In this document: positions 55,618 to 64,000 of the stretch, in pieces
How positions within the stretch are numbered: position 1 is the first letter of the stretch
How the letters are laid out: each line of letters starts with the position of its first letter
Notes under the pieces: model-generated
Database searches by the model: none
Told to the model about the DNA's origin: nothing
Seen by the model: only the letters and a program-made list of their open reading frames with translations
Translations under genes and position numbers: made by a program
NCBI GenBank assembly: GCA_947503935.1
Contig: CANNFR010000001.1
Coordinates: forward strand, 434,001-498,000
Direction: 5' to 3'
Source of the DNA: an uncultured Paracoccaceae bacterium
Lineage (GTDB): Bacteria > Pseudomonadota > Alphaproteobacteria > Rhodobacterales > Rhodobacteraceae
DNA: 64,000 nucleotides

Positions 55618-56610
55618 ATGTACGCTCAGATGGTCAAATCCACTGGAAAGGGTGTTCTGGCGCGTGAAGACATGTCGCCGGAAGATCGCGCCTTTCAGGA
55701 CCGGATCGATGCGGGCGAAAAGATTGAGCCGAAGGATCAGATGCCCGAGGGGTATCGCAAGAATCTGATCCGCCAGATCGGTCAGCACGCGCATTCCGAG
55801 ATCGTGGGCCAACTGCCCGAGGGCAACTGGATCACCCGCGCCCCGACGCTGGAACGCAAAGCCAACCTGTTGGCCAAGGTGCAGGATGAGGCGGGCCATG
55901 GCCTCTACCTCTATTGCGCCGCCGAAACCCTTGGCGTGTCCCGTGATGAGCTCTTTGAGATGCTGCATGCGGGCACGATGAAGTATTCGTCGATCTTCAA
56001 CTATCCGACCCTGACTTGGGCCGATATGGGGGCTGTCGGCTGGCTGGTTGACGGGGCCGCGATCATGAATCAGGTGCCGCTACAGCGCACCTCTTATGGC
56101 CCCTATGCCCGCGCGATGGTGCGGATCTGCAAGGAAGAGAGCTTTCACCAGCGGCAGGGTTTCCACATCATGATGGCCATGGTGAACGGTACGCCCGATC
56201 AAAAGCGGATGGCGCAGGATGCGCTGAACCGGTTCTGGTATCCGTCGCTGATGATGTTCGGCCCGTCGGACAAGGACAGCGTGCATTCCGCGCAGTCGAT
56301 GGCGTGGAAGATCAAGATCAACACCAATGACGAGCTGCGGCAAAAATTCGTGGATGAGACTGTGCCGCAGGCCGAGTATCTGGGCCTGACGATCCCCGAT
56401 GATGATCTGCGCTGGAATGAAAACACCGGGCATTACGAGTTCACCGAACCGGATTGGTCCGAGTTCCACGACGTGCTGGCGGGCAACGGCCCCTGTAACG
56501 TCGATCGGCTAAACGCCCGGAAAAAGGCCTGGGCCGACGGCGCCTGGGTGCGCGAGGCGATGGTTGCCCATGCCGAAAAGAAGGCCGCCCGGAAATTGGC
56601 GGCGGAGTAG
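55618..56610 (+). CDS. paaA: 1,2-phenylacetyl-CoA epoxidase subunit A
   Basis: A 330-residue catalytic diiron subunit. Ligand motifs are visible: QHAHSEIVG near 56-64, DEAGHGLY at 90-97 and [10 protein letters not shown] at 172-181. It epoxidises the ring of phenylacetyl-CoA using O2 and electrons from PaaE. GAGGGGAGGGGAAG precedes the ATG at 55618. It is first in paaABCDE; paaB starts five bases after the stop. Confidence 0.97.
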   Translation: MYAQMVKSTGKGVLAREDMSPEDRAFQDRIDAGEKIEPKDQMPEGYRKNLIRQIGQHAHSEIVGQLPEGNWITRAPTLERKANLLAKVQDEAGHGLYLYCAAETLGVSRDELFEMLHAGTMKYSSIFNYPTLTWADMGAVGWLVDGAAIMNQVPLQRTSYGPYARAMVRICKEESFHQRQGFHIMMAMVNGTPDQKRMAQDALNRFWYPSLMMFGPSDKDSVHSAQSMAWKIKINTNDELRQKFVDETVPQAEYLGLTIPDDDLRWNENTGHYEFTEPDWSEFHDVLAGNGPCNVDRLNARKKAWADGAWVREAMVAHAEKKAARKLAAE

Positions 56611-56614
56611 GCGC

Positions 56615-56905
56615 ATGAGCACCTCAAAGGAATGGCCCCTCTGGGAAGTCTTCATCCGCGGGCAGCATGGCATGAGCCACCGCCATGTCGGCTCGCTCCA
56701 TGCGGCGGATGCGGACCATGCGATCAAGAACGCGCGGGATGTCTACACCAGGCGGAATGAAGGGGTCAGCATCTGGGTGGTCGAGGCCGCGCGGATCACC
56801 GCGTCCAGCCCGTCGGACAAGGGCCCGATGTACGATCCGGCCCGCGACAAGGTCTATCGCCATCCGACATTCTACGACATTCCCGACGATGTGGGTAAAA
56901 TGTGA
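56615..56905 (+). CDS. paaB: 1,2-phenylacetyl-CoA epoxidase subunit B
   Basis: A 96-residue PaaB: KEWPLWEVFIRGQHGMSHRH, then VGSLHAADADHAIKNARDVY, then RRNEGVSIWVVEAARITAS. PaaB bridges the PaaAC dimers in the epoxidase complex. The ATG at 56615 fits the family start. Its stop overlaps the paaC start (TGATG). Confidence 0.95.
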   Translation: MSTSKEWPLWEVFIRGQHGMSHRHVGSLHAADADHAIKNARDVYTRRNEGVSIWVVEAARITASSPSDKGPMYDPARDKVYRHPTFYDIPDDVGKM

Positions 56906-57657
56906 TGGACCCCCTCTTTGCGTTTCTTTTGCGACAGGGCGACAACGCGCTTGTTCTGGGCCACCGAACGTCGGAATGGTGCGGCGCGGCGCCCGCACTT
57001 GAGGAAGATATCGCGCTGGCCAATACCGCGCTGGATCTGATCGGGCAGACCCAGCTCTGGCTGGGTTATGCCGCCGAGGTCGAGGGGGCTGGGCGCAGCG
57101 CGAATGATCTGGCCTTCCTGCGGGACGTTTATGACTTCCGAAATTTGTTGATGCTGGAAGTGCCGAATCAGGATTTCGGCCGCACCCTGATGCGGCAATT
57201 CCTGTTCGATGCCTTTCAGGTGCCCTGGCTGACGGCGCTTTGCGCCTCGTCCGATCAGCGGGTCGCTGAGATCGCCGCGAAATCCTTGAAAGAGGCGACA
57301 TATCATCTCGACCGCTCCTCAGAGACGGTCATCGCCCTTGGCGACGGCACGGAAGACAGCAACAGGCGCATGCAAGGCGCGCTCGACTATCTCTGGCCCT
57401 ATACCGGCGAGATGTTTGCCGATGACGAGGTGGACCGCGCCATGCAGGCGGCAGGGGTCGCGCCTTTGCCCTCGGATATGCGCGAGAGATGGGACACCAG
57501 CGTCCGGGAAACGATGCAGGCGGCGTGCCTGACGTTGCCCGAGGGTGACTTTGCCCATTCCGGCGGACGCAGCGGCGTGCGCCATACCGAGCATCTGGGC
57601 CATATGCTTGCCACGATGCAGGTCCTGCAACGCTCATACCCCGGCGCCAGCTGGTAG
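56905..57657 (+). CDS. paaC: 1,2-phenylacetyl-CoA epoxidase subunit C
   Basis: A 250-residue ferritin-fold structural subunit: FLLRQGDNALVLGHRTSEWC, EEDIALANTALDLIGQTQ, and LKEATYHLDRSSETVIALGD. It pairs with PaaA and stabilises the complex. The ATG at 56905 shares a base with the paaB stop. paaD starts four bases after the stop. Confidence 0.95.
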   Translation: MDPLFAFLLRQGDNALVLGHRTSEWCGAAPALEEDIALANTALDLIGQTQLWLGYAAEVEGAGRSANDLAFLRDVYDFRNLLMLEVPNQDFGRTLMRQFLFDAFQVPWLTALCASSDQRVAEIAAKSLKEATYHLDRSSETVIALGDGTEDSNRRMQGALDYLWPYTGEMFADDEVDRAMQAAGVAPLPSDMRERWDTSVRETMQAACLTLPEGDFAHSGGRSGVRHTEHLGHMLATMQVLQRSYPGASW

Positions 57658-57661
57658 GCCG

Positions 57662-58132
57662 ATGACGCAAGCGGCGACCATAACGGAAGCGCAGGTCTGG
57701 GCCTGGCTTGAGGATGTGCCGGACCCCGAGATCCCGGTGATCTCCGTCGTGGATCTGGGCGTTGTCCGGGGCGTGTCGGTGTCCGGCGATCAGGTGGCCG
57801 TCACGATCACGCCGACCTATTCGGGCTGCCCCGCAATGGCCGTGATCGCTATCGATATCGAAACCGCTCTGGCCCGAAAGGGCATCACCGACCTGACCCT
57901 CAAAACCCAGATCGCGCCTGCCTGGACGACGGACTGGCTGTCCGAGAAAGGCCGCGCACGGCTTGAGGAGTATGGCATCGCGCCGCCCCAGGCCGCCGGT
58001 GGCCCCGAACGTTGCCCGCATTGCCAGTCGACAGAGGTCGAAAAGGTCAGCCAGTTCGGCTCAACCCCCTGCAAGGCACAATGGCGCTGCACCGACTGCC
58101 TTGAGCCTTTCGACTATTTCAAATGCATATGA
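57662..58132 (+). CDS. paaD: Phenylacetate-CoA oxygenase assembly protein PaaD
   Basis: A 156-residue protein with an N-terminal MIP18/DUF59 domain (WLEDVPDPEIPVISVVDLGV, then TPTYSGCPAM). A C-terminal Cys-rich segment contains CPHCQS, then CKAQWRCTDC and a terminal FKC, likely binding metal. PaaD is required for epoxidase maturation, probably Fe-S insertion. The ATG is at 57662, and the stop overlaps possible paaE starts. Confidence 0.94.
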   Translation: MTQAATITEAQVWAWLEDVPDPEIPVISVVDLGVVRGVSVSGDQVAVTITPTYSGCPAMAVIAIDIETALARKGITDLTLKTQIAPAWTTDWLSEKGRARLEEYGIAPPQAAGGPERCPHCQSTEVEKVSQFGSTPCKAQWRCTDCLEPFDYFKCI

Positions 58133-58143
58133 AAGCTCGCGAC

Positions 58144-59214
58144 ATGGCCCAGTTTCACCCCCTGAAAGTGACAGACATTCACAAGACCATCCGCGACGCG
58201 GTCGTCGTGACGCTTGAGCCGGAAGACGGCGAGGCCTTTACCTTTACGCAGGGCCAATACCTGACGCTTCGGCACAGGTTTGACGATCAGGAATTGCGCC
58301 GATCCTACTCCATCTGCGCGGGCCAAACCGATGGCACCCTGCAGGTTGGGATCAAACGTGTGCCCGGTGGCGCGTTCTCGACCTGGGCCAATACCGATCT
58401 GCGCGTCGGTGACGTTGTGGAAGCGATGCCGCCCATGGGCAATTTCTATGCCCAGCCCGACACCGACGCGCCGCATTACCTGGCCTTCGCGGGCGGGTCC
58501 GGCATCACCCCGATCCTGTCAATCCTACGGACCGGCCTGCAAGATGAGCCAGAGGCGCGCTTCACGCTGGTCTACGCCAACCGCAACCCCACCACGATCA
58601 TGTTCCGTGAAGAGCTGGAGGACCTGAAAAACCTGCATCTGGGCCGCCTGAACGTGATCCATATCCTGGAAGATGACAGTCAGGAGATCGACCTGTTCCG
58701 CGGCCGCGTCGATCAGGCGAAATGCAAGGCACTGTTCGCCGCCTGGATCGATGTCGCGTCGGTCGATATGGCCTTCATCTGCGGCCCAGAGCCGATGATG
58801 CTGGCGATCTCTCAGGCGCTGACCGACCATGGATTGTCGAAGGACCAGATCCGGTTTGAGCTGTTTGCCAGCGGCCAGCCGGGGCGCCTGCCCAAACGGA
58901 TCGCCGATACGGCCGAGATGGATGCGGGCGTGCCCGGGCGCGTAACCCTGGGGGGAGAAGCGCGGACACTGCTCATCTCGCCCGAAACAAGCCTGTTGGA
59001 GGCCGCGCTGGCCAACAATCTCGACGCGCCCTTTGCCTGCAAGGCCGGGGTATGCTCAACCTGCAAGGCCAGGGTGCTGGAAGGCGAGGTCGAAATGGTC
59101 GCCAACCACGCGCTGGAAGACTACGAGGTCGAGGCAGGCTTCGTGCTGACATGTCAGTGTTACCCGGTCTCTGCCGAAAAGGTCGTCTGGGATTACGATC
59201 AGGCGGGCCACTAA
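58144..59214 (+). CDS. paaE: 1,2-phenylacetyl-CoA epoxidase reductase PaaE
   Basis: A reductase of about 356 residues. The FAD domain has RRSYSICAG near 50-65, the NAD(P) domain has YLAFAGGSGITPILSIL and FICGPEPMM, and the C-terminal plant-type 2Fe-2S domain has CKAGVCSTCKARV and a later Cys in LTCQCYP. It passes electrons from NADPH to PaaA. The start is uncertain between 58144 and 58129; the latter overlaps the paaD stop as ATGA. It is the last paa gene here; paaF, paaH and paaJ are not in the window. Confidence 0.94.
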   Translation: MAQFHPLKVTDIHKTIRDAVVVTLEPEDGEAFTFTQGQYLTLRHRFDDQELRRSYSICAGQTDGTLQVGIKRVPGGAFSTWANTDLRVGDVVEAMPPMGNFYAQPDTDAPHYLAFAGGSGITPILSILRTGLQDEPEARFTLVYANRNPTTIMFREELEDLKNLHLGRLNVIHILEDDSQEIDLFRGRVDQAKCKALFAAWIDVASVDMAFICGPEPMMLAISQALTDHGLSKDQIRFELFASGQPGRLPKRIADTAEMDAGVPGRVTLGGEARTLLISPETSLLEAALANNLDAPFACKAGVCSTCKARVLEGEVEMVANHALEDYEVEAGFVLTCQCYPVSAEKVVWDYDQAGH

Positions 59215-59324
59215 CTCGGCTTGGGCCACCTGGTTTCGGGCGCCGAATGCGACGCAGTCGCCATGTCCTCGGGCACCACGGCGCCTGAGAGTGGTGTCGG
59301 TGCCTGATTTCAGAACCCTTTTTC

Positions 59325-59627
59325 ATGAGCGTCATTTCACGGACCTTCGACGGCCGCCCCGGTAGGGAGCGGGTGACGCTGCGCCTGGACGCCGACATGG
59401 TGCGGTTTTTCCGCCGCCGCTGGGGACGGGGGTATCAGAAAGAGATCAACCTGGTGCTGAGATCGTTCTTCAAGCTGCACATGTCGCGGATGATCAAGGG
59501 CGAGACGGGGTTCGAGACGCTTCTGGCCGACACGCGCGGAGAGGAGCGGCCTGCCACCGGAGCCGCCGAACGCGAGCTTGCCGGGCGCGGGTTGCTGGGC
59601 GGGTTGGGGGAGATGACGGAGGAGTGA
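59325..59627 (+). CDS. BrnA-like antitoxin, orphan
   Basis: A 100-residue basic protein. Residues about 15-50 (VTLRLDADMVRFF, then GYQKEINLVLRSFF) match the ribbon-helix-helix region of BrnA antitoxins. The tail after residue 65 is Gly- and Glu-rich. BrnA normally represses its own operon and neutralises the BrnT RNase, whose gene lies upstream. No BrnT frame is visible in the 110 bp before this gene, so it is an orphan or has another partner. It lies at the edge of the lower-GC patch. Confidence 0.6.
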   Translation: MSVISRTFDGRPGRERVTLRLDADMVRFFRRRWGRGYQKEINLVLRSFFKLHMSRMIKGETGFETLLADTRGEERPATGAAERELAGRGLLGGLGEMTEE

Positions 59628-59823
59628 ATTTGGGCGTGTGCCCCACCCCATCCCCTCGCGACGAGGGGGAGGGGAGGTGCTTCGGCCCGAGGGTTGGGCG
59701 GCGGATGCGGGGAGGGCGTGTGGGGACAGTCGCGAGGTGTTTCGCTTGAGCGGTACCTATCAACCTATCTCCCGGGAGGCTGCGTCACAGATTTCTTGCG
59801 TCGGATGGCAAGCGTGAACCCCC
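59628..59823. other. Gap between BrnA-like gene and PRTase gene
   Basis: I see no gene in these 196 bp. A GC-rich hairpin with arms CCCCTCG and CGAGGGG and loop CGA lies at 59652-59668, shortly after the BrnA-like stop, and may stop or stabilise that transcript. Composition falls sharply from about 59780 onward, marking the edge of the lower-GC module. Confidence 0.5.
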
Positions 59824-60471
59824 TTACGACTGTGAGGTGCTCGCCTCTGGCACACACCTCGCTACAAAGAAACCCAACACCAGTGCTTGAGGCAAGTGAT
59901 GACGAATAACGCGTTGCATGGCCTTGAAATGGCGGCCTGTCGTCAAGACGTCGTCAAAGATACCAATGATTGGATTGCAAGCGGTAGCCTGCTCAGAGTT
60001 AACTTGATAGGCCGCGACAAGCTCTTCTATCGATGCGCGCGCTCTGCCAGATTCCTGAGCGCGATGTGAGGCTTCCATGTCAATCGTTTGATGGATAAGT
60101 TCGACGACATTTCCCCGAGTTCCAGCGACCACGCCTTGTGCGATTTGCCCGATCCGGTTGTCATATTCGGAGTGCGACGGTGTCTTCGAAGGCGGAATTG
60201 GGACGAGTGTGATTTGGTTAACTCGCTCTCCGAACGCCTCACGAAGTGAACTAATTGCTACATGGATTGATCGATCCTTGTATCGCCAGCGAGGCGTACC
60301 TCGGTAGGTCATTGGCATTTTGATGTTGTAGACGTGCTGATTTGTGGGACTATGCCCAAACCCCTTTCTTGCGTTGTATTCACCCAGGAAGTAACAGAGG
60401 TCTGTAGTTTCGAGGAACCAATGATCTCCGACGGTTAGCAGATCAATTTTAGTGAAGCGTGTTGGGAGCAA
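59824..60471 (-). CDS. Phosphoribosyltransferase-like protein paired with DprA-like gene
   Basis: A 215-residue protein with a type I phosphoribosyltransferase signature: IFDDVLTTG at 171-179, the PRPP loop with two acidic residues. VPIPPSK at 90-96 recalls the ComF group. The N-terminal 80 residues are not recognised. The start is TTG at 60471, inside the end of the upstream gene (23-base overlap). AGAAGG lies four bases before it, which supports that start. ComF-like and DprA proteins both act in natural transformation, but this gene is far from the core ComF length and sits in lower-GC DNA (about 50%). Function with the upstream protein is inferred from overlap. Confidence 0.72.
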   Translation of the reverse strand: MLPTRFTKIDLLTVGDHWFLETTDLCYFLGEYNARKGFGHSPTNQHVYNIKMPMTYRGTPRWRYKDRSIHVAISSLREAFGERVNQITLVPIPPSKTPSHSEYDNRIGQIAQGVVAGTRGNVVELIHQTIDMEASHRAQESGRARASIEELVAAYQVNSEQATACNPIIGIFDDVLTTGRHFKAMQRVIRHHLPQALVLGFFVARCVPEASTSQS

Positions 60472-61360
60472 GCGACCTTCTCACGTCTTCGTAGGATTTC
60501 ACCCTGATCGCGCCCAACTCCTCAAATTTTTTCGGCCAACTGATATTCGAATTCTGAAAACAGCTTTCTAAGATAAAGAGCTTGCGCTTCTGCTTCAAAG
60601 CAGCTCGCGCTTGGACTAGCGTTCCGGAGGTCTCTCCCGCTTCGATAATGATAGTAGCTTGGGTGAGCGCAGACATGGTCTTATTGCGCTCTGGAAAGAA
60701 GACATTGTTATGCGTAGGGCTTGTTGCGCGTTCGTAGCGTTTCACAGGAACCTGAGAAACGAGCAAGTGTTCCCTAGCTATGTGGCGCTGGAGCTCAGCA
60801 TTTTCAGAAGGGTACTGGCGCGTGATAGGGGTTCCGATCACAGAGATCGTATTTCCACCTTCTCCTATTGCAGTTTCATGAGCGACCGTGTCAATTCCCT
60901 TCGCCAAGCCGGAAACAATTGTAAAGCCGTCTTGTACAAGCATTCGCACTAGTTGCCGTGTTCGCTTAATGCCTTCGCTCGACGGCGACCTCGTCCCGAC
61001 TACCGCGACAATCTTTGGAGAGAACACAAGATCCCACCACCCTTGGTAGTAGAGCAACTCGACAGGGTACTCTGCATCTCGCAGCTGCTCGGGGTAGTCC
61101 CCAGCTCCGAAAACTCGCACCCCATATTTATCGACACCAGATCCGCGGATCATGCTGTCAACTTGTTCGGCATATCTCTCTGCAACGCGCCCGTCGACCA
61201 TCTGAGACGGAAGCGACGAATTCGCGGTTCTGAACTTCTCCGCCAAACGTTTGAAAGTCACGCTCTTGTCGTCCCAGAGCGCTTCATAAGCTCCGAGCTC
61301 CAAGTAAGGCGATACCGGCGCCTTCGAAAGATCACTAAAGTCCAAGCTATATTGCTCCAT
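60449..61360 (-). CDS. DprA-like (DNA processing A) Rossmann protein
   Basis: A 303-residue protein with the DprA/Smf core: VAVVGTRSPSSEG at 118-130, VSGLAKGIDTVAHETAI at 149-165, then FPERNKTMSALTQA at 222-235, IIIEAGETSGTLVQA and RAAL. Canonical DprA binds ssDNA and loads RecA during transformation and has a C-terminal winged helix. Here the protein stops soon after the Rossmann domain, so that helix is missing. The first 110 residues are divergent. AAGGGGGA lies upstream of the ATG at 61360. Lower GC than its neighbours and the overlap with a PRTase gene suggest a transferred two-gene module rather than the housekeeping dprA. Confidence 0.82.
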   Translation of the reverse strand: MEQYSLDFSDLSKAPVSPYLELGAYEALWDDKSVTFKRLAEKFRTANSSLPSQMVDGRVAERYAEQVDSMIRGSGVDKYGVRVFGAGDYPEQLRDAEYPVELLYYQGWWDLVFSPKIVAVVGTRSPSSEGIKRTRQLVRMLVQDGFTIVSGLAKGIDTVAHETAIGEGGNTISVIGTPITRQYPSENAELQRHIAREHLLVSQVPVKRYERATSPTHNNVFFPERNKTMSALTQATIIIEAGETSGTLVQARAALKQKRKLFILESCFQNSNISWPKKFEELGAIRVKSYEDVRRSLAPNTLH

Positions 61361-61450
61361 ACATTCCCCCTTTCCATATAGAACAAATGCGGAACATGCG
61401 CAACTCATGGTTCATGCTACTTTTGAATAAGGCTATTTCAAGGACACCGC

Positions 61451-64000
61451 TCACCCTTGCAGCGTCCTCACATCGACTTCGCCCTCGCGGCGTGACTCCA
61501 TCGCCGCTACGGCGGCGATGCTGGCGTTCGCCGTGGTGAAGTAGGGGATCTTGTCGTAGAGGGCGACGGAGCGGATTTCGCGGGAGTCCTCAACCGCTTG
61601 CGCGCCTTCGGTCGTGTTCATGACCAGAACGATCTGGCCGTCTTTCAGGCGGTCGACGATGTTGGGGCGGCCCTCATAGACCTTGTTGACGACCTGGGCG
61701 GTCACGCCGTTTTCCTTCAGGAACGCCGCCGTGCCGCGGGTGGCGATGAGGGTGAAGCCCATCTCGGCCAGGGATTTCGCGGCCGCCGCCATCTGGGGCG
61801 TCTTGTCCATATCCTTGATCGAGAGGAAGACCTGGCCCGCCTCTGGCCCCTCATGCGGCAGATGCGTGCCCGCGCCCATCTGCGCCTTGAGGAAGGCGCG
61901 GGGGAAGGTGCGGTCCCAGCCCATGACCTCACCGGTTGAGCGCATTTCGGGGCCGAGGATGGTGTCGACGCCGGGGAAGCGGGCGAAGGGCATGACGGCC
62001 TCTTTCACCGAGAACCAGGGCGTGATGGGGTCGGCGAGCGTGAGCGGGTCCATCAGCGGCAGGGCCGTGTCGGGGCCGACGCCCGCGGGGTAGGCGGGGC
62101 GGAGGGGGAAGTTCGACAGAGGCTCCCCCGCCATGAGGCGGGCGGCGATGGAGGCGATGGCGCTGTCGGTGGCCTTGGCGACGAAGGGGACGGTGCGCGA
62201 GGCGCGGGGGTTGACCTCAAGCACGTAGATCTGGCCGTCTTTCAGGGCGAACTGGACGTTCATCAAGCCGACGACGCCCAAGGCCTTGGCCATCGCCTCG
62301 GTCTGGGTCTTCAGCCGGGCGATGGTGTCCGGAGTGAGGGTGTGGGGCGGAAGCGAGCAGGCGCTGTCGCCGGAATGAACGCCGGCCTCCTCGATATGCT
62401 CCATGATGCCGGCGACATGGGTGTTCGTGCCGTCGGAGAGGCAGTCGACATCGACCTCGATCGCGTTCTGGAGGTAGCTGTCGAGGAGGACGGGGGATTT
62501 GCCGGAGACATGGACGGCGTCGCGGATGTAGCGCTTGAGGTGGTCTTCGTCGCGCACGATCTCCATCGCGCGGCCGCCGAGGACGTAGGAGGGGCGGATG
62601 ACGAGGGGGAAGCCGACGTCCTGGGCGATGGTCAGGGCCTCGTCGTCGGAGCGGGCGATGCCGTTTTTCGGCTGCTTGAGGCCGAGGGTGTTGAGGAGCT
62701 GCTGGAAGCGCTCGCGGTCCTCGGCGAGGTCGATGGCATCGGGGGAGGTGCCGAGGATGGGGATGCCGGCGTCGTGGAGCGCGTTGGCGAGCTTGAGGGG
62801 CGTCTGGCCGCCGAACTGGACGATGACACCGTGGAGCGTGCCGGCCGATTGCTCGACGCGGAGGATTTCGAGCGTGTGTTCGAGGGTGAGCGGTTCGAAA
62901 TAGAGACGGTCGGAGGTGTCATAGTCGGTACTGACCGTCTCGGGGTTGCAGTTGATCATGATCGTCTCGTAGCCCGCATCGGTCAGCGCGTAGCAGGCGT
63001 GGACGCAGCAATAGTCGAACTCGATTCCCTGGCCGATGCGGTTCGGGCCGCCGCCGAGGATGACGACCTTTTTCTTGTCCGAGGGGCGGGCCTCGCATTC
63101 GACCTCACCCATCACGGGGTGTTCGTAGGTGGAATACATGTAGGGCGTCTGCGCCTCGAACTCGGCGGCGCAGGTGTCGATGCGCTTGAAGACGGCATGC
63201 ACGCCGAGGTTGAGGCGGGCGCGTCTGATCTGGTCTTCGTCGCGTCCCGTGAGAGTGGCGAGGCGGGCATCGGTGAAGCCCATCATCTTCAAGGCGCGGA
63301 GGCCCTCTTCGGTGACCGGCAGGCCGTCTTTGCGAATCCGGGCCTCTTGTTCGATAAGCTCACGGATACGGGCCAGGAACCAGGGGTCGAAGGCGGTGGC
63401 ATGTTGGATTTCGTCATCTGAGAGGCCATGGCGCATGGCTTGGGCGATGACGCGGATGCGGTCGGGCGTTTGCTGGGCGAGGGCCTTGGTGATGGCGGCC
63501 TTGTCTGGTGCGCCCTCGATGGCGATTTCGTCGAAGCCGGTGAGGCCGGTCTCCATGGAGGCCAGCGCTTTTTGCATCGACTCGTGGAAGGTGCGGCCGA
63601 TGGCCATGATTTCGCCCACAGATTTCATCGCGGTGGTCAGGTCAGGCTTGGAGCCGGGGAACTTCTCGAAGGCGAAGCGGGGGATTTTGGTGACGACGTA
63701 GTCGATTGTGGGCTCGAACGAAGCGGGCGTGACCTTGGTGATGTCGTTGTCGAGATCATCCAGGGTGTAGCCGACCGCCAGTTTCGCGGCGATCTTGGCG
63801 ATGGGAAAACCGGTGGCCTTGGAGGCCAGCGCGGACGACCGCGACACCCTCGGGTTCATCTCGATCACGACCATGCGGCCGTCTTCGGGGTTGATCGCCC
63901 ATTGCACGTTCGATCCGCCGGTCTCGACCCCGATCTCGCGCAGGACGGCGATCGAGCCGTTGCGCATGATCTGGTATTCCTTGTCGGTCAGCGTCAGCGC
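61451..64000 (-). CDS. carB: Carbamoyl-phosphate synthase large subunit, 5' end cut off by window
   Basis: The frame is open from the right edge (starting [12 protein letters not shown]) to a stop at 61451, about 849 codons of an expected 1,080-1,110. It covers part of the first ATP-grasp domain ([20 protein letters not shown]), the oligomerisation domain, and the second ATP-grasp half. The latter includes [50 protein letters not shown] and [20 protein letters not shown]. The C-terminal MGS-like domain includes [18 protein letters not shown]. It makes carbamoyl phosphate for arginine and pyrimidines. No terminator is clear in the 90 bp before the DprA-like gene. Confidence 0.97.
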   Translation of the reverse strand, partial: ALTLTDKEYQIMRNGSIAVLREIGVETGGSNVQWAINPEDGRMVVIEMNPRVSRSSALASKATGFPIAKIAAKLAVGYTLDDLDNDITKVTPASFEPTIDYVVTKIPRFAFEKFPGSKPDLTTAMKSVGEIMAIGRTFHESMQKALASMETGLTGFDEIAIEGAPDKAAITKALAQQTPDRIRVIAQAMRHGLSDDEIQHATAFDPWFLARIRELIEQEARIRKDGLPVTEEGLRALKMMGFTDARLATLTGRDEDQIRRARLNLGVHAVFKRIDTCAAEFEAQTPYMYSTYEHPVMGEVECEARPSDKKKVVILGGGPNRIGQGIEFDYCCVHACYALTDAGYETIMINCNPETVSTDYDTSDRLYFEPLTLEHTLEILRVEQSAGTLHGVIVQFGGQTPLKLANALHDAGIPILGTSPDAIDLAEDRERFQQLLNTLGLKQPKNGIARSDDEALTIAQDVGFPLVIRPSYVLGGRAMEIVRDEDHLKRYIRDAVHVSGKSPVLLDSYLQNAIEVDVDCLSDGTNTHVAGIMEHIEEAGVHSGDSACSLPPHTLTPDTIARLKTQTEAMAKALGVVGLMNVQFALKDGQIYVLEVNPRASRTVPFVAKATDSAIASIAARLMAGEPLSNFPLRPAYPAGVGPDTALPLMDPLTLADPITPWFSVKEAVMPFARFPGVDTILGPEMRSTGEVMGWDRTFPRAFLKAQMGAGTHLPHEGPEAGQVFLSIKDMDKTPQMAAAAKSLAEMGFTLIATRGTAAFLKENGVTAQVVNKVYEGRPNIVDRLKDGQIVLVMNTTEGAQAVEDSREIRSVALYDKIPYFTTANASIAAVAAMESRREGEVDVRTLQG

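Noticed and set aside
59215..59324. brnT toxin upstream of the BrnA-like gene
   Set aside because: Only 110 bp separate paaE from this gene, with no open frame resembling BrnT.
61361..61450. Promoter for the DprA-like gene (TTGCGC, 17 bp, TATATG)
   Set aside because: The -35 match is poor, and the implied start would leave too little leader for the ribosome site before 61360.

Overview
The window is high-GC DNA (roughly 65% by eye) with densely packed, often ATGA- or TGATG-overlapping genes. The gene families and protein sequences point to an alphaproteobacterium of the Rhodobacteraceae (Roseobacter/Paracoccus-like). Supporting content is a TRAP transporter, a complete phenylacetyl-CoA epoxidase operon with PaaX and TetR regulators, XdhABC next to a BMP-type ABC importer, an opgCGH glucan operon, and groESL under a CIRCE element. 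No rRNA, tRNA, CRISPR array or transposase was recognised.

Layout. 1-9650: a truncated LysR regulator divergent from an aldo/keto reductase, a BASS-type transporter with an acyl-CoA synthetase, mscL, a glutathione S-transferase, a GMC oxidoreductase with a YtoQ protein, and an exported protein of unknown function. 9647-15335: the phenylalanyl-tRNA synthetase genes pheS and pheT, separated by about 2.2 kb of cargo: two paralogous three-TM proteins, two other small proteins, and a scar in which the start of pheT is fused to the end of pheS. 15572-22835: a rhodanese, a secreted esterase, opgCGH and a TPR protein. 22959-30558: a CoA-transferase/ThDP-enzyme pair, leuB and dnaE. 30742-40596: xdhABC running into a purine-type ABC importer, with a small membrane protein between the two permeases. 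40702-46105: a DHFR-like reductase, an acyltransferase, an Lrp/LysE pair and groESL. 46251-59214: the phenylacetate catabolon. 59325-61360: an accessory patch of lower GC holding an orphan BrnA-like protein and a two-gene DprA-like/phosphoribosyltransferase module. 61451-64000: the 3' part of carB.

How genes work together. PaaK activates phenylacetate, PaaABCDE epoxidises the ring, PaaG isomerises the epoxide to oxepin-CoA, and PaaZ opens and oxidises it. PaaI rescues trapped CoA. A TRAP transporter sits between the activation genes and the epoxidase genes and is a candidate aromatic-acid importer. Two nearly identical palindromes, before paaG and before the TRAP genes, look like operators for the TetR protein encoded between them. 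XdhABC and the BMP-type importer form one purine uptake and oxidation unit.

Most interesting: (1) the pheT'-'pheS fusion scar, which records how cargo accumulated between two essential genes; (2) the lower-GC DprA-like/PRTase pair, a possible defence or DNA-processing module; (3) an in-frame GC-rich hairpin inside xdhB that looks like an inserted intergenic repeat.
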